64,000 nucleotides of DNA from Pseudomonas sp. A-RE-19 (GTDB taxonomy: Bacteria > Pseudomonadota > Gammaproteobacteria > Pseudomonadales > Pseudomonadaceae), in assembly GCF_019956555.1 (NCBI RefSeq), contig NZ_JAHBDQ010000008.1:95174-159173 (forward strand). The letters are read 5' to 3'. Every line of letters starts with the position of its first letter. Position 1 is the stretch's first letter. This document shows, in pieces, positions 1 through 10,353 of this stretch. The position numbers and the translations under genes are program-made. Below the pieces are notes generated by a model, which ran no database searches, was not told where the DNA came from, and saw nothing but the letters and a program-made list of their open reading frames with translations.

Positions 1-188
1 GACATGTTTTACGGCAAAAACCTGCATTTAGCTGCTCTGGGACAAAGGAGCGGTTATTCTGTGCGGCACTTGTGCGGCTATTGTTTTTGTAGCGCGTCGG
101 GAACTAGTCGTGATTCGTCACTTACGCACCCAAGCGTCCGGCGATTTCGATCGACGCAACCGCACATTCAACCTTTGAGAGCCCCACT
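1..188. other. Upstream region, no gene seen
   Basis: The first 188 bases hold no convincing coding sequence. They presumably contain the promoter of the response regulator that begins at 189, but I could not pick out a clear promoter. Confidence 0.4.
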
Positions 189-557
189 ATGCCCACCAAC
201 GCCTCCACCATTCTAGTCGTCGAAGACGATGCCAGCGTGCGCATGCTGATCGTCGATGTGCTGGAGGAATTGGAGTTCCGAGTACTTGCGGCGGATGGCT
301 ATGAAATGGCGCTGGAGTTCATCAACGATGAAGACCAGGACATCGACTTGATGATGACGGATGTGGGATTGCCGGTCATGGACGGTCGGGAATTGGCGAA
401 ACAGGCACACATGCTGCGTCCCGAGTTGCCGATTCTGTTCGCCAGCGGTTATGCCGAAAGCATCGAGGTGCCTGACGGCATGCAGGTCATCGGCAAGCCG
501 TTCTCCATCGATCAGTTGCGGGACAAGGTCAGGGGCATGCTCACACCCCAGCTTTAA
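189..557 (+). CDS. Single-domain response regulator (CheY-like)
   Basis: A 122-residue stand-alone receiver domain, expected to be phosphorylated by a histidine kinase. The acidic pocket is at E12-D13-D14, the probable phospho-acceptor is D58 in the stretch MMTDVGLP, the switch Ser is in ASGY near residue 86, and the conserved Lys is K103 in GKPF. There is no output domain, so it must act through a protein partner or in a phosphorelay. The 'GLPVMDGREL' style and the short C-terminus resemble receivers that are usually fused to hybrid kinases. No kinase gene lies in the window, so its pathway is unknown. The glycosyltransferase follows 52 bases downstream and may be co-transcribed. Confidence 0.88.
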   Translation: MPTNASTILVVEDDASVRMLIVDVLEELEFRVLAADGYEMALEFINDEDQDIDLMMTDVGLPVMDGRELAKQAHMLRPELPILFASGYAESIEVPDGMQVIGKPFSIDQLRDKVRGMLTPQL

Positions 558-609
558 TTCCCCCCCGTTTCTCCCCTGCCCTCTACTCTGCACCAAGGAA
601 TACCCGTCA

Positions 610-1902
610 ATGAGTCAGCCCCGCGCAACCAAAGTCCTGGTGATTGGTTACGTCTGGCCCGAGCCCCGCTCTTCTGCGGCCAGTGGGCACGTCATGCAAA
701 TTCTCGATACGTTCTTGCAGCAAGGCTGGGAGATTACCTTCAGCAGCCCGGCCGGCACCGGTGAGCACCGCGCGGACCTGACCGCGCTGGGCATTCGCGA
801 AGTCCCGATCGAGTTGAACAACAGCAGCTTTGACACCTTTGTCAGCGAACTGGCACCGGACATCGTGTTGTTCGACCAGTTCATGATGGAAGAACAGTTC
901 GGCTGGCGCGTCGAAAAGCACTGCCCCGACGCCTTGCGCGTGCTCGAGACCTCTGATCTGCAAAGCCTGCGACATGCCCGGCATCAGCGGCTCAAGGAGC
1001 GCTTGAAGGCCAGTGACGACGCCAACGATTTCAGTGAGCTATTCGCCCCGGCATTGCGTGAAGAGTTCGAGCTCATGGCCGATACCGATCTGGCGAAGCG
1101 GGAGATCGCGGCGCTGTATCGCTGCGACTTGAACCTGATGATCTCCGAAGTGGAGATCGAATTGCTGGTCGAGCAGTTCAAACTGCCACGCAACTTGCTG
1201 CACTGGTGTCCGCTGATGGTCGATCCGCCGAGTGCGCCGCCGACAGCCTTTGAAGATCGTGCGCATTTCCTCAGTATCGGTAACTTTCGTCACGCGCCGA
1301 ACTGGGATGCCGTGCTCTGGATGAAAACCACGATCTGGCCATTGATCCGCGAACAACTGCCCAATGCCCAGTTGCACCTCTATGGCGCTTACACGCCCCC
1401 TAAAGCCACGGCCCTGCACAATGCAGCCCAGGGATTTCATGTGATGAACTGGGCAGAAGATGCATTGCAAGTCATGTCTGCAGCCCGGGTATGCCTGGCG
1501 CCGTTGCGCTTCGGTGCGGGTATCAAAGGCAAAATCGTTGACGCCATGTTGTGCGGCACGCCCAATGTCACCACCCCGATCGGCGCAGAAGCGATGCACC
1601 GCGAACAGCCGTGGCCGGGCGCCGTCACCCGAACCGCGCGTGAATTCGCCGATTGTGCGGTTCGTCTTTATAAAGACAAAGACCTCTGGATGAGCGCCCA
1701 ATCCAACGGGCAGACATTATTGGCTGATCGGTATCAGCCGTCGATACATGGCCCGGCACTGATCGAGAGGTTGTTGTATTGCCAGCAACACCTGGCCCAA
1801 CTTAGAAGGGATAACTTTACCGGCAGCATGTTGCGCCACCATCAACACAAAAGCACACAGTACATGGCGCAGTGGATCGAGGCGAAGAACCGAAATCTAT
1901 AA
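610..1902 (+). CDS. Glycosyltransferase, GT4/GT1-like
   Basis: A 430-residue predicted cytoplasmic glycosyltransferase of the GT-B fold. The N-terminal half starts with a Rossmann-type strand (KVLVIGYVWPEP), and the C-terminal half carries the nucleotide-sugar site typical of the family, with 'LSIGNFRHAPNWDAV' around residue 220 and the 'PLRFGAGIKGKIVDAMLCG' stretch around residue 300, whose acidic/glycine pattern is the donor-binding signature. I chose the ATG at 610 because the open frame upstream overlaps the response regulator and lacks family similarity. Sugar donor and acceptor cannot be told from sequence. It is not in a recognisable polysaccharide cluster, so its product could be surface glycan or a protein modification. 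Confidence 0.8.
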   Translation: MSQPRATKVLVIGYVWPEPRSSAASGHVMQILDTFLQQGWEITFSSPAGTGEHRADLTALGIREVPIELNNSSFDTFVSELAPDIVLFDQFMMEEQFGWRVEKHCPDALRVLETSDLQSLRHARHQRLKERLKASDDANDFSELFAPALREEFELMADTDLAKREIAALYRCDLNLMISEVEIELLVEQFKLPRNLLHWCPLMVDPPSAPPTAFEDRAHFLSIGNFRHAPNWDAVLWMKTTIWPLIREQLPNAQLHLYGAYTPPKATALHNAAQGFHVMNWAEDALQVMSAARVCLAPLRFGAGIKGKIVDAMLCGTPNVTTPIGAEAMHREQPWPGAVTRTAREFADCAVRLYKDKDLWMSAQSNGQTLLADRYQPSIHGPALIERLLYCQQHLAQLRRDNFTGSMLRHHQHKSTQYMAQWIEAKNRNL

Positions 1903-2067
1903 CCAAACTTCCAACTCGCACTAACTAACAAACAATCACATACGTTGCATCAAACCAGCGATTGGCCACTGACTCTTTCATCGTTATAAATACGGAAAAG
2001 CCGCCCCTCAACTACATCAACAACCCAGGGTGCGACTTTTTCCATTAATCGATGCAAGGATGCATGA

Positions 2068-2940
2068 ATGAACAACGACACGCTGGATAATTACGCACTC
2101 AACAACTGGATGGCCGCCACCCCGGCTCTCGATACATTATCGCTCTGCGAATTGACTCTGCCAGGCACCCACAACGCGGGCTGCGACTGGAAAGCCTCTT
2201 ATGCACTGGTTCCAGGCGCCCACTGGGTGGCCTGCCAGCACGACTCGTTTTATGCCCAACTGAACAACGGTTCGCGCGCCCTGGATGTTCGACTGGATTT
2301 TATCTCCGACGAACCGGGGCTTGGGAAATTCCGTTTTCAGCACAACGGTTACCGCTCTTCCCGTACGTTGGGGAACCTTGTTACAGACGTGAACCGTTTT
2401 CTTCAGGAAAACCCGGACGAATTTATCATCCTGGACTTCCACGAATTGAAGGGCGACCAAGAGCGCTTTGACCATCATCTGTTCAACGAGATGATGCTCA
2501 GATTTCTCGGCGAAAGAATGATTCCTTCCAGCAACTTGCACCTTAACCTCGGTCAACTCAAGAACCTCAGCAAAATCCAACGAGTCTTGGTCGCTGCCGA
2601 ATGGAACTACGAGTTTGATCGAACCTGGTTTTGCGGAAAAATCGAGCACCAATGGACTGGCATCGCCGACACGAGTGTCGCAGAACTGGAAAAGCACATT
2701 ATCGAAGTTCTGAAATACCCTCCTGGCCAATGGGCTCCGTGGTCGCTTTCTGCAACCAGTTACAGTGTTGTGGGTGGCCCCGTCGACATCGCGGGCCATC
2801 TCACTTGGTGGTTTGACCCTGCCAAACGCGATTGGGCGACCAAGTGCAACATTATTAATGTCGATTTTATTGAAGAATCAAAACTGGTTTCCTATTGCCG
2901 CACGGCGAGCTTGATAAAAGCGAATAAGCGAATTCAATAA
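2068..2940 (+). CDS. Phosphatidylinositol-specific phospholipase C X-domain protein
   Basis: A 290-residue protein of the PI-PLC-X / PLC-like phosphodiesterase family, which cleaves glycerophospholipid head groups by acid-base catalysis with two histidines. Both expected histidines are visible: one in 'LPGTHNAG' (about residue 35) and one in 'FRFQHNGY' (about residue 92). The 'NGSRALDVRLDF' strand and 'IILDFHEL' barrel segment are also typical. There is no obvious signal peptide, so either the protein is cytoplasmic or it leaves by a non-Sec route. The start at 2068 follows an AAGGA-like site. Substrate and role are not deducible; bacterial members are often secreted lipases acting on host or competitor membranes. 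Confidence 0.82.
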   Translation: MNNDTLDNYALNNWMAATPALDTLSLCELTLPGTHNAGCDWKASYALVPGAHWVACQHDSFYAQLNNGSRALDVRLDFISDEPGLGKFRFQHNGYRSSRTLGNLVTDVNRFLQENPDEFIILDFHELKGDQERFDHHLFNEMMLRFLGERMIPSSNLHLNLGQLKNLSKIQRVLVAAEWNYEFDRTWFCGKIEHQWTGIADTSVAELEKHIIEVLKYPPGQWAPWSLSATSYSVVGGPVDIAGHLTWWFDPAKRDWATKCNIINVDFIEESKLVSYCRTASLIKANKRIQ

Positions 2941-3105
2941 CCGATTCACACAATCGTGTCATTCGGTGGGCTATAGGGCACCGCGGATGGCGCACACTGC
3001 GTGAACGCCTGCAGCCTGAAGCCGTGCAGGGACGCTCGGCGCATGAGCCGGCGATGTAGCGGGCTGGCACAGTGAGCCTGGAAAGAGGCATGATCAACGG
3101 GCGAT

Positions 3106-3113
3106 AACAATAA
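3106..3113 (+). promoter_or_regulatory. CA motif (Crc/Hfq type) before mtlR
   Basis: AACAATAA fits the AAnAANAA pattern recognised by Hfq/Crc in Pseudomonas catabolite repression. It lies 12 bases before the mtlR ATG, where bound Hfq would block ribosome entry. Confidence 0.45.
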
Positions 3114-3125
3114 AAGTGTCCTGAC

Positions 3126-4031
3126 ATGAGCCGAACAGCCAGAGTTACCGATCCTTCCTACGAGTTGATGGACGACCACAACGGGTTGTCCATCATCTAT
3201 CGCCAGCACGGCTTCCCTTGTCCGCTGGTGCGCTGGCATTTCCATAAGGAATACGAACTGCACCTGATCGTCGCCAGCTCCGGCAAGGTGTTCATCGGTG
3301 ACTACATCGGCAACTTTTACCCGGAAACGCTGTTTCTGACCGGCCCCAACCTGCCCCACAACTGGATCAGCCAGGTGGCCGAAGACGAAGTGGTGCCCAA
3401 GCGCGACATGCTGGTCAATTTCACTGACGAACTGTTTGAAAGCGGCCATCAGGTGTTCGCCGAACTCAAGACGCTTGCGCCCTTGCTGGAGCGCGCGCAG
3501 TACGGCATCGAGTTTCGCTGCAAGCGCACGATCCGCCAGGCCATGACCTTGATGCAGCGCATTGCCGACACCCGGGGCATGACCCGGCTCGGGCACTTTT
3601 TCATTTTGCTGGAGTTGCTGGCGGCGTCCGATGACTATCAGTTGCTTTCCGGTGCCACGACACCGCAATTGGCAGACGAACATAACGTCGACCGCACCAA
3701 CCGCGCGGTGGATTACATCTTTGCCCATTACGCCCGGGATCTGCCGCTGGAAGAAGTCGCCGAGCACTTGGGGCTGAAACCGACTTACTTCAGCCGAGTG
3801 TTCAAACAGGCCACCGGGCGCTGCTTTATCGAATTCGTCAATCGCCTGCGCATCAGCAAATCCTGCGAGCTGCTGGCCGATGGCGACAAGACAGTGACCG
3901 ATGTGTGTTTCGAGTCGGGTTTCAATAATATTTCCAACTTCAACCGGCGTTTCCAACAGCTCAAGGGCATGACGCCGTCGCACTACCGGGGGTTGGCGGT
4001 GCAGCGTTTGACTGAGCAAAACCACGGTTAA
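3126..4031 (+). CDS. mtlR: AraC-family activator of mannitol operon
   Basis: A 301-residue AraC/XylS-type regulator. The N-terminal half is a cupin-like sensor domain ('WHFHKEYELHLI', 'GDYIGNFYPETLFLTGPNLPHNW'), and the last 100 residues hold two helix-turn-helix units ('LPLEEVAEHLGLKPTYFSRVFKQATG' region and 'VTDVCFESGFNNISNFNRRFQ' region). It lies immediately upstream of and in the same direction as the mannitol import and catabolism operon, the position of the known activator MtlR in P. fluorescens. The activator is expected to sense mannitol, sorbitol or arabitol. A REP hairpin separates it from mtlE, so the two are probably separate transcripts. Confidence 0.9.
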   Translation: MSRTARVTDPSYELMDDHNGLSIIYRQHGFPCPLVRWHFHKEYELHLIVASSGKVFIGDYIGNFYPETLFLTGPNLPHNWISQVAEDEVVPKRDMLVNFTDELFESGHQVFAELKTLAPLLERAQYGIEFRCKRTIRQAMTLMQRIADTRGMTRLGHFFILLELLAASDDYQLLSGATTPQLADEHNVDRTNRAVDYIFAHYARDLPLEEVAEHLGLKPTYFSRVFKQATGRCFIEFVNRLRISKSCELLADGDKTVTDVCFESGFNNISNFNRRFQQLKGMTPSHYRGLAVQRLTEQNHG

Positions 4032-4038
4032 AAGCAGG

Positions 4039-4146
4039 ATCAAAAGATCGCAGCCTTCGGCAGCTCCTACAGGAATCCGGCATGACCGCGGAAATTGGGT
4101 CGTCCACGGTCAATGTAGGAGCTGCCGAAGGCTGCGATCTTTTGAT
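4039..4146. repeat. REP-type inverted pair
   Basis: Two inverted copies (4039-4071 and 4114-4146) of the GTAGGAGCTGCCGAAGGCTG class of Pseudomonas REP, exactly complementary over about 33 bases. The hairpin sits between mtlR and mtlE and may end the mtlR transcript. Confidence 0.85.
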
Positions 4147-4266
4147 TTTCGCCCCTAAACCTATACGGATTTAATCAGGGCTAATCGCTAAATCGCCGTT
4201 CTCCACGCCTCCCACACTGAACCCCAGTGCAAAATAGTATCGGTCACAGTGCGATGGATGATTTGT

Positions 4267-4287
4267 CAGCCCATCGATTGAGGGCTG
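4267..4287. promoter_or_regulatory. Inverted repeat upstream of mtlE
   Basis: CAGCCC and GGGCTG face each other with a 9-base AT-rich spacer about 90 bases before the mtlE start. This could be an operator or part of an MtlR site; no functional evidence is visible. Confidence 0.3.
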
Positions 4288-4326
4288 TAATCAGTGCACA
4301 TTCTTCCCTACGCAGGAAGACACAAA

Positions 4327-4334
4327 AACAATAA
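4327..4334 (+). promoter_or_regulatory. CA motif (Crc/Hfq type) in mtlE leader
   Basis: AACAATAA inside an A-rich run, 43 bases before the mtlE ATG, fits the Hfq/Crc target pattern. It is farther from the ribosome site than is typical, so weaker than the mtlK motif. Confidence 0.35.
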
Positions 4335-4376
4335 CTGTCCTTCTGTAACCCGCCGGGTGCAGAAAAGGAGTGCACG

Positions 4377-5687
4377 ATGCAACCTTCTGTAAAAGCTCTG
4401 CTTGCCCTCACCTGTATGACCCTCAGCAGTGTCAGCCTCGGCGCCCAGACCCTGACCATCGCCACCGTCAACAACAGCGACATGATCCGCATGCAAAAAC
4501 TCTCGAAAACATTCGAGGCCGAGCATCCGGACATCAAGCTCAATTGGGTGGTGCTCGAAGAAAACGTCCTGCGCCAACGCCTGACTACCGACATTGCCAC
4601 CCAGGGCGGACAGTTCGATGTGTTGACCATCGGCATGTACGAAGCCGCACTCTGGGGTGCCAAGGGTTGGCTGGAGCCGATGAAGGATCTGCCGGCCAGC
4701 TACGCCCTCGACGACGTGTTCCCTTCGGTGCGTGAAGGCCTTTCGGTCAAGGGCTCGCTCTACGCCCTGCCGTTCTACGCTGAAAGCTCGATCACCTATT
4801 ACCGCACCGATCTGTTCAAGGACGCCGGGCTGACCATGCCGGAACGCCCGACCTGGACTCAAATCGGCGAATTTGCCAGCAAACTCACCCATAAAGATAA
4901 AGAACAGTACGGCATCTGCCTGCGCGGCAAGGCGGGCTGGGGCGAGAACATGGCCCTGATTACCACCGTCGCCAATGCATACGGCGCACGCTGGTTCGAT
5001 GAGAAATGGCAGCCGGAATTCACCGGTCCCGAGTGGAAGAACGCGCTGAACTTCTACGTCGACACCATGAAGCAGTCCGGCCCACCGGGCGCGTCGAGCA
5101 ACGGTTTCAACGAAAACCTGGCGCTGTTCAACAGCGGCAAGTGTGCGATCTGGGTCGATGCCAGCGTCGCCGGCTCGTTCGTCACCGACAAGACCCAAAG
5201 CAAGGTCAGCGATCACGTCGGCTTCGCCTACGCACCGCATGAAACCACCGACAAAGGTTCGGCCTGGTTGTATTCCTGGGCGCTGGCAGTTCCAACCAGT
5301 TCCAAGGCCAAGGACGCGGCGAAAACGTTCAGCGCCTGGGCCACTTCCAAGGAGTACGGTGCCCTGGTCGCGGAAAAAGACGGCATCGCCAACGTACCGC
5401 CAGGCACTCGCGCCTCGACCTACTCCGAGGCCTACATGAATGCCGCGCCGTTCGCCAAGGTAACGCTGGAATCGCTGAAAGCGGCAGACCCGAGCAAGCC
5501 GTCCCTCAAACCTGTGCCGTACATCGGCATCCAGTTGGTGACCATTCCTGAGTTCCAGGCCGTGGGCACCCAGGTCGGCAAGCTGTTCTCGGCAGCGCTG
5601 ATCGGCCAGACCACGGTCGACCAGGCCCTGACCGCTGCCCAGTCAACCACCGAACGTGAGATGAAGCGCGCCGGTTACCCCAAGTAA
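4377..5687 (+). CDS. mtlE: Polyol ABC transporter substrate-binding protein
   Basis: A 436-residue periplasmic solute-binding protein of the sugar (SBP_bac_1) type, first gene of the mannitol operon. A Sec signal peptide is clear: charged start, hydrophobic core LLALTCMTLSSVSL and an AQA-like cleavage region near residue 24. The mature part begins 'QTLTIATVNNSDMIRMQKL' and contains the family's typical 'ITYYRTDLFKDAGL' segment. Family members deliver mannitol, sorbitol and arabitol to the MtlFG permease. The ATG at 4377 follows a strong AAAAGGAG site. A REP hairpin directly after the stop probably protects the mtlE message, giving more binding protein than permease. Confidence 0.93.
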   Translation: MQPSVKALLALTCMTLSSVSLGAQTLTIATVNNSDMIRMQKLSKTFEAEHPDIKLNWVVLEENVLRQRLTTDIATQGGQFDVLTIGMYEAALWGAKGWLEPMKDLPASYALDDVFPSVREGLSVKGSLYALPFYAESSITYYRTDLFKDAGLTMPERPTWTQIGEFASKLTHKDKEQYGICLRGKAGWGENMALITTVANAYGARWFDEKWQPEFTGPEWKNALNFYVDTMKQSGPPGASSNGFNENLALFNSGKCAIWVDASVAGSFVTDKTQSKVSDHVGFAYAPHETTDKGSAWLYSWALAVPTSSKAKDAAKTFSAWATSKEYGALVAEKDGIANVPPGTRASTYSEAYMNAAPFAKVTLESLKAADPSKPSLKPVPYIGIQLVTIPEFQAVGTQVGKLFSAALIGQTTVDQALTAAQSTTEREMKRAGYPK

Positions 5688-5711
5688 CCCCGGCAACCTG
5701 CTCCCGCCTTC

Positions 5712-5801
5712 TGTGGGAGCGAGCCTGCTCGCGATGACGGCCTCCCATTCGACATTGCGGGTGATTGATACACCGCCATCGCGAGCAGGCTCGCTCCCAC
5801 A
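5712..5801. repeat. REP-type inverted pair between mtlE and mtlF
   Basis: Inverted copies (5712-5736 and 5777-5801) of the TGTGGGAGCGAGCCTGCTCG class. Located between the binding-protein and permease genes, as REP elements are between malE and malF in enteric bacteria, where they stabilise the upstream message. Confidence 0.87.
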
Positions 5802-5840
5802 TTAGATCTTCATAGGTCTGCATGAATCGGTTCTATCGCC

Positions 5841-6767
5841 ATGAATATTTCAACTGTCAAAGCTCACATGGACATCCCCCAACCGGTGCGTAAAAGCCGG
5901 TTGGCCAACCCCGGCTGGTTTCTGGTCAGCCCCTCGGTGGCATTGCTGCTGCTGTGGATGATTGTGCCCCTGGGCATGACCGTTTACTTTTCAATGATCC
6001 GCTACAACCTGCTCTACCCCGGCGAAAATGAGTTCGTGGGGCTGGAGAACTTCAGCTACTTTCTGAGCGACTCGGGCTTCCTGCCCGGCGCCACCAACAC
6101 CCTGTTGCTGGTGGGCAGTGTGTTGCTGATCAGCGTGGTGTTCGGGGTGTTGATCAGCGCGTTGCTGGAGGCCAGTGAGTTTCTCGGTCGCGGCATCGTG
6201 CGAGTGATGTTGATCTCGCCGTTCTTCATCATGCCCACCGTCGGTGCGCTGATCTGGAAGAACCTGATTTTCCATCCGGTGTCGGGGATTCTCGCCTACA
6301 TCTGGAAGCTGTTCGGCGCGCAGCCGGTGGACTGGCTGGCGCACTACCCGCTGCTGTCGATCATCATCATTGTCTCGTGGCAATGGCTGCCCTTTGCGAT
6401 CCTGATCCTGATGACCGCCATGCAGTCCCTCGATCAGGAGCAGAAAGAAGCCGCACGCCTGGACGGTGCCGGTCCCATCGCGATTTTCTGGCACCTGACC
6501 CTGCCGCACCTGGCGCGGCCGATTGCGGTGGTGGTGATGATTGAAACCATCTTCCTGCTGTCGGTGTTCGCCGAAATCTTCACCACCACCAACGGTGGCC
6601 CCGGCTACGCCTCGACCAACCTCGCCTACCTGATCTACAACCAGGCGCTGGTGCAGTTCGACGTCGGCATGGCGTCCGCCGGCGGTTTGATCGCGGTGGT
6701 GATTGCCAACGTCGCGGCCGTCGTGCTGGTGCGCATGATCGGCAAAAACCTGACAGACAAAGCCTGA
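5841..6767 (+). CDS. mtlF: Polyol ABC transporter permease 1
   Basis: A 308-residue inner-membrane permease with about six membrane segments, the first at 'FLVSPSVALLLLWMIVPLGM' (residues 28-50). The cytoplasmic EAA loop that docks the ATPase is visible as '[20 protein letters not shown]' near residue 215. It pairs with MtlG to form the transmembrane channel. The gene follows mtlE after a REP pair and is separated from mtlG by 10 bases, so mtlFG are translated together. Confidence 0.93.
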   Translation: MNISTVKAHMDIPQPVRKSRLANPGWFLVSPSVALLLLWMIVPLGMTVYFSMIRYNLLYPGENEFVGLENFSYFLSDSGFLPGATNTLLLVGSVLLISVVFGVLISALLEASEFLGRGIVRVMLISPFFIMPTVGALIWKNLIFHPVSGILAYIWKLFGAQPVDWLAHYPLLSIIIIVSWQWLPFAILILMTAMQSLDQEQKEAARLDGAGPIAIFWHLTLPHLARPIAVVVMIETIFLLSVFAEIFTTTNGGPGYASTNLAYLIYNQALVQFDVGMASAGGLIAVVIANVAAVVLVRMIGKNLTDKA

Positions 6768-6777
6768 GGCCTGCGCC

Positions 6778-7608
6778 ATGACTCTTCAACAATCCCGCCG
6801 TCTGCAAAGCCTGCTGCTCGGCACTCTGGCCTGGGCCATCGCGATCCTGATCTTCTTCCCGATCTTTTGGATGGTGATGACCAGTTTCAAAACCGAAATC
6901 GACGCGTTCGCCACGCCGCCGCAGTTCATCTTCACGCCGACGCTGGAGAACTACCTGCACATCAACGAGCGCAGCGACTACTTCAGCTTCGCCTGGAACT
7001 CGGTGGTGATTTCCTTCAGCGCTACGGCTCTGTGCCTGCTGATCGCGGTGCCCGCGGCCTACTCCATGGCGTTCTACGAAACACAGCGCACCAAAGGCAC
7101 GCTGCTGTGGATGCTCTCCACCAAAATGCTGCCGCCGGTGGGCGTGCTGATGCCGATCTACCTGCTGGCCAAGAGTTTCGGCCTGCTCGATACGCGCATC
7201 GCCTTGATCACCATTTACACCCTGATCAACCTGCCGATCGTGGTCTGGATGATTTACACCTACTTCAAGGACATCCCCAAAGACATCCTCGAAGCCGCAC
7301 GCCTGGACGGTGCCACGTTGTGGCAGGAAATGGTCCGGGTACTGCTGCCGATCGCCAAAGGTGGCCTGGCGTCCACGGTTTTACTGTCGCTGATCCTGTG
7401 CTGGAACGAAGCGTTCTGGTCGCTGAACCTGACCTCATCGAAAGCCGCGCCACTGACCGCGTTGATCGCCTCCTACTCAAGCCCCGAAGGTTTGTTCTGG
7501 GCCAAGTTGTCGGCGGTGTCGACCCTGGCCTGTGCGCCGATCCTGATCTTCGGCTGGATCAGCCAGAAACAACTGGTGCGCGGCCTGTCGTTCGGCGCAG
7601 TGAAATGA
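6778..7608 (+). CDS. mtlG: Polyol ABC transporter permease 2
   Basis: A 276-residue permease of the MalG type. Membrane segments are evident at residues 13-33 and repeatedly after, and the EAA docking loop is '[20 protein letters not shown]' near residue 180. Together with MtlF it makes the heterodimeric membrane part of the mannitol/sorbitol importer. Its stop codon is followed within 10 bases by a REP pair that separates it from mtlK. Confidence 0.93.
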   Translation: MTLQQSRRLQSLLLGTLAWAIAILIFFPIFWMVMTSFKTEIDAFATPPQFIFTPTLENYLHINERSDYFSFAWNSVVISFSATALCLLIAVPAAYSMAFYETQRTKGTLLWMLSTKMLPPVGVLMPIYLLAKSFGLLDTRIALITIYTLINLPIVVWMIYTYFKDIPKDILEAARLDGATLWQEMVRVLLPIAKGGLASTVLLSLILCWNEAFWSLNLTSSKAAPLTALIASYSSPEGLFWAKLSAVSTLACAPILIFGWISQKQLVRGLSFGAVK

Positions 7609-7617
7609 ATCAAAAGC

Positions 7618-7707
7618 AAAAGATCGCAGCCTGCGGCAGCTCCTACAGGGGTACCGCATCGGCCGGACGTTCCGTGTAGGAGCTGCCGAAGGCTGCGATC
7701 TTTTGAT
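7618..7707. repeat. REP-type inverted pair between mtlG and mtlK
   Basis: Inverted copies (about 7618-7648 and 7675-7704) of the GTAGGAGCTGCCGAAGGCTG class, ending a few bases before the mtlK ribosome-binding region. Confidence 0.85.
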
Positions 7708-7714
7708 CTTAAAA

Positions 7715-7722
7715 AACAACAA
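7715..7722 (+). promoter_or_regulatory. CA motif (Crc/Hfq type) at mtlK ribosome site
   Basis: AACAACAA is a perfect AAnAAnAA motif two bases before the GGAGG-type ribosome site of mtlK (7724-7729). Hfq/Crc bound here would block translation of the ATPase when preferred carbon sources are present. Confidence 0.6.
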
Positions 7723-7738
7723 ATGGAGGCCCATCATC

Positions 7739-8842
<1,104 letters not shown>

Positions 8843-8856
8843 TTCGAGAGCACGCG

Positions 8857-10329
8857 ATGAAACTGAATAAACAGAACCTTAACCGCCTCGCCCCCGAGGT
8901 GGCCCTGCCCGCCTACAGCCTGAGCGATACCCGCCAAGGCATCGCCCATATTGGCGTCGGCGGTTTCCACCGTGCGCATCAGGCGTACTACACCGACGCG
9001 TTGATGAATACCGGTGAAGCACTGGACTGGGCCATTTGCGGGGTCGGCCTGCGCGCCGAAGACCGCCGCGCCCGGGACGATCTGAAGGAACAGGACTACC
9101 TGTTCACCCTGTTCGAACTGGGCGACAGCGATGATGCCGAAGTCCGGGTGATCGGTGCCATCCGCGACATGCTGCTGGCCGAAGACAGCGCCGAGGCGCT
9201 GATCGAAAAACTCGCCAGCCCCGAAATCCGCATCGTCTCGCTGACCATCACCGAGGGTGGCTACTGCATCGATGACAGCAACGGCGAGTTTATGGCGCAG
9301 CTGCCGCAGATCCAGCACGACCTCGCTCACCCGAACGCGCCGAAGACTGTATTCGGTTTCCTCTGCGCCGCCCTGGCCAAACGTCGTGCAGCCGGTACGC
9401 CTGCATTCACGCTGATGTCCTGCGATAACCTGCCGCACAACGGCGCCGTGACCCGTAAAGCCCTGCTGGCATTCACCGCCCTGCGCAACGCCGATCTACG
9501 GGACTGGATCGAGCGCCATGTCAGTTTCCCTAACGCCATGGTCGACCGCATCACGCCAATGACCAGCACCGAACATCGTCTGCAACTGGCCGACAAACAT
9601 GCCGTCGACGATGCCTGGCCTGTGGTCTGCGAACCGTTTGTGCAGTGGGTACTGGAAGACAAATTCGTCAACGGCCGCCCGGCCTGGGAAAAGGTCGGTG
9701 TGCAGTTCACCGACGACGTCACGCCTTACGAAGAGATGAAGATCAAACTGCTCAACGGCAGCCATCTGGCCCTGACCTATCTGGGCTTTTTGAAGGGTTA
9801 CCGCTTCGTTCACGAAACCATGAACGACCCACTGTTCGTGCGCTACATGCGCGCCTACATGGACCTGGACGTGACGCCGCAACTGGCGCCGGTGCCGGGG
9901 ATCGACCTGACCGAGTACAAAAACACCCTGGTGGCGCGCTTCTCCAACCAGGCGATTGCCGATCAGCTGGAGCGGGTGTGTTCGGATGGCTCCTCGAAGT
10001 TTCCTAAGTTCACCGTGCCGACCATCAACCGCTTGATTGCCGATGGCCAGGAGACCAAGCGTGCGGCGCTGGTGGTGGCGGCGTGGGCGCTGTACCTCAA
10101 AGGCGTGGATGAGAATGGCCAGACCTATGCCGTTCCCGATCCGCGGGCGGCGTTCTGTCAGGCGTTGGTGGCCGATGATGCGTTGATCACTCAGCGGTTG
10201 CTGGAGGTTGAAGAGATTTTCGGGACGGCGATCCCGCGTTCTCCGGAGTTCGTGGCGGCGTTCGAGTGGTGCTGTAACAGCTTGCGGGAGGTTGGGGTGA
10301 CGCGGACGCTGGAGCGGGTGTTGGCGTAA
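8857..10329 (+). CDS. mtlD: Mannitol 2-dehydrogenase
   Basis: A 490-residue polyol-specific long-chain dehydrogenase that oxidises D-mannitol to D-fructose with NAD (and usually D-arabitol to D-xylulose). The cofactor strand is 'GIAHIGVGGFHRAHQAYY' near residue 30, and the catalytic region of the family is seen as 'EEMKIKLLNGSHLALTYLG' near residue 295, with the conserved Lys, Asn and His. Length matches the characterised P. fluorescens enzyme. It supplies substrate to both kinases downstream: fructose to MtlZ, xylulose to MtlY. A REP pair separates it from mtlY. Confidence 0.95.
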   Translation: MKLNKQNLNRLAPEVALPAYSLSDTRQGIAHIGVGGFHRAHQAYYTDALMNTGEALDWAICGVGLRAEDRRARDDLKEQDYLFTLFELGDSDDAEVRVIGAIRDMLLAEDSAEALIEKLASPEIRIVSLTITEGGYCIDDSNGEFMAQLPQIQHDLAHPNAPKTVFGFLCAALAKRRAAGTPAFTLMSCDNLPHNGAVTRKALLAFTALRNADLRDWIERHVSFPNAMVDRITPMTSTEHRLQLADKHAVDDAWPVVCEPFVQWVLEDKFVNGRPAWEKVGVQFTDDVTPYEEMKIKLLNGSHLALTYLGFLKGYRFVHETMNDPLFVRYMRAYMDLDVTPQLAPVPGIDLTEYKNTLVARFSNQAIADQLERVCSDGSSKFPKFTVPTINRLIADGQETKRAALVVAAWALYLKGVDENGQTYAVPDPRAAFCQALVADDALITQRLLEVEEIFGTAIPRSPEFVAAFEWCCNSLREVGVTRTLERVLA

Positions 10330-10353
10330 GAATGGCGGTCAATTGACCGCCGT

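Noticed and set aside
2068..2940. PI-PLC-like protein as a T6SS effector
   Set aside because: No vgrG, PAAR, adaptor or immunity gene is adjacent; the vgrG island is 10 kb away beyond the mannitol operon.
2946..4043. 365-codon minus-strand frame opposite mtlR
   Set aside because: Antisense shadow of an AraC regulator with both HTH units.
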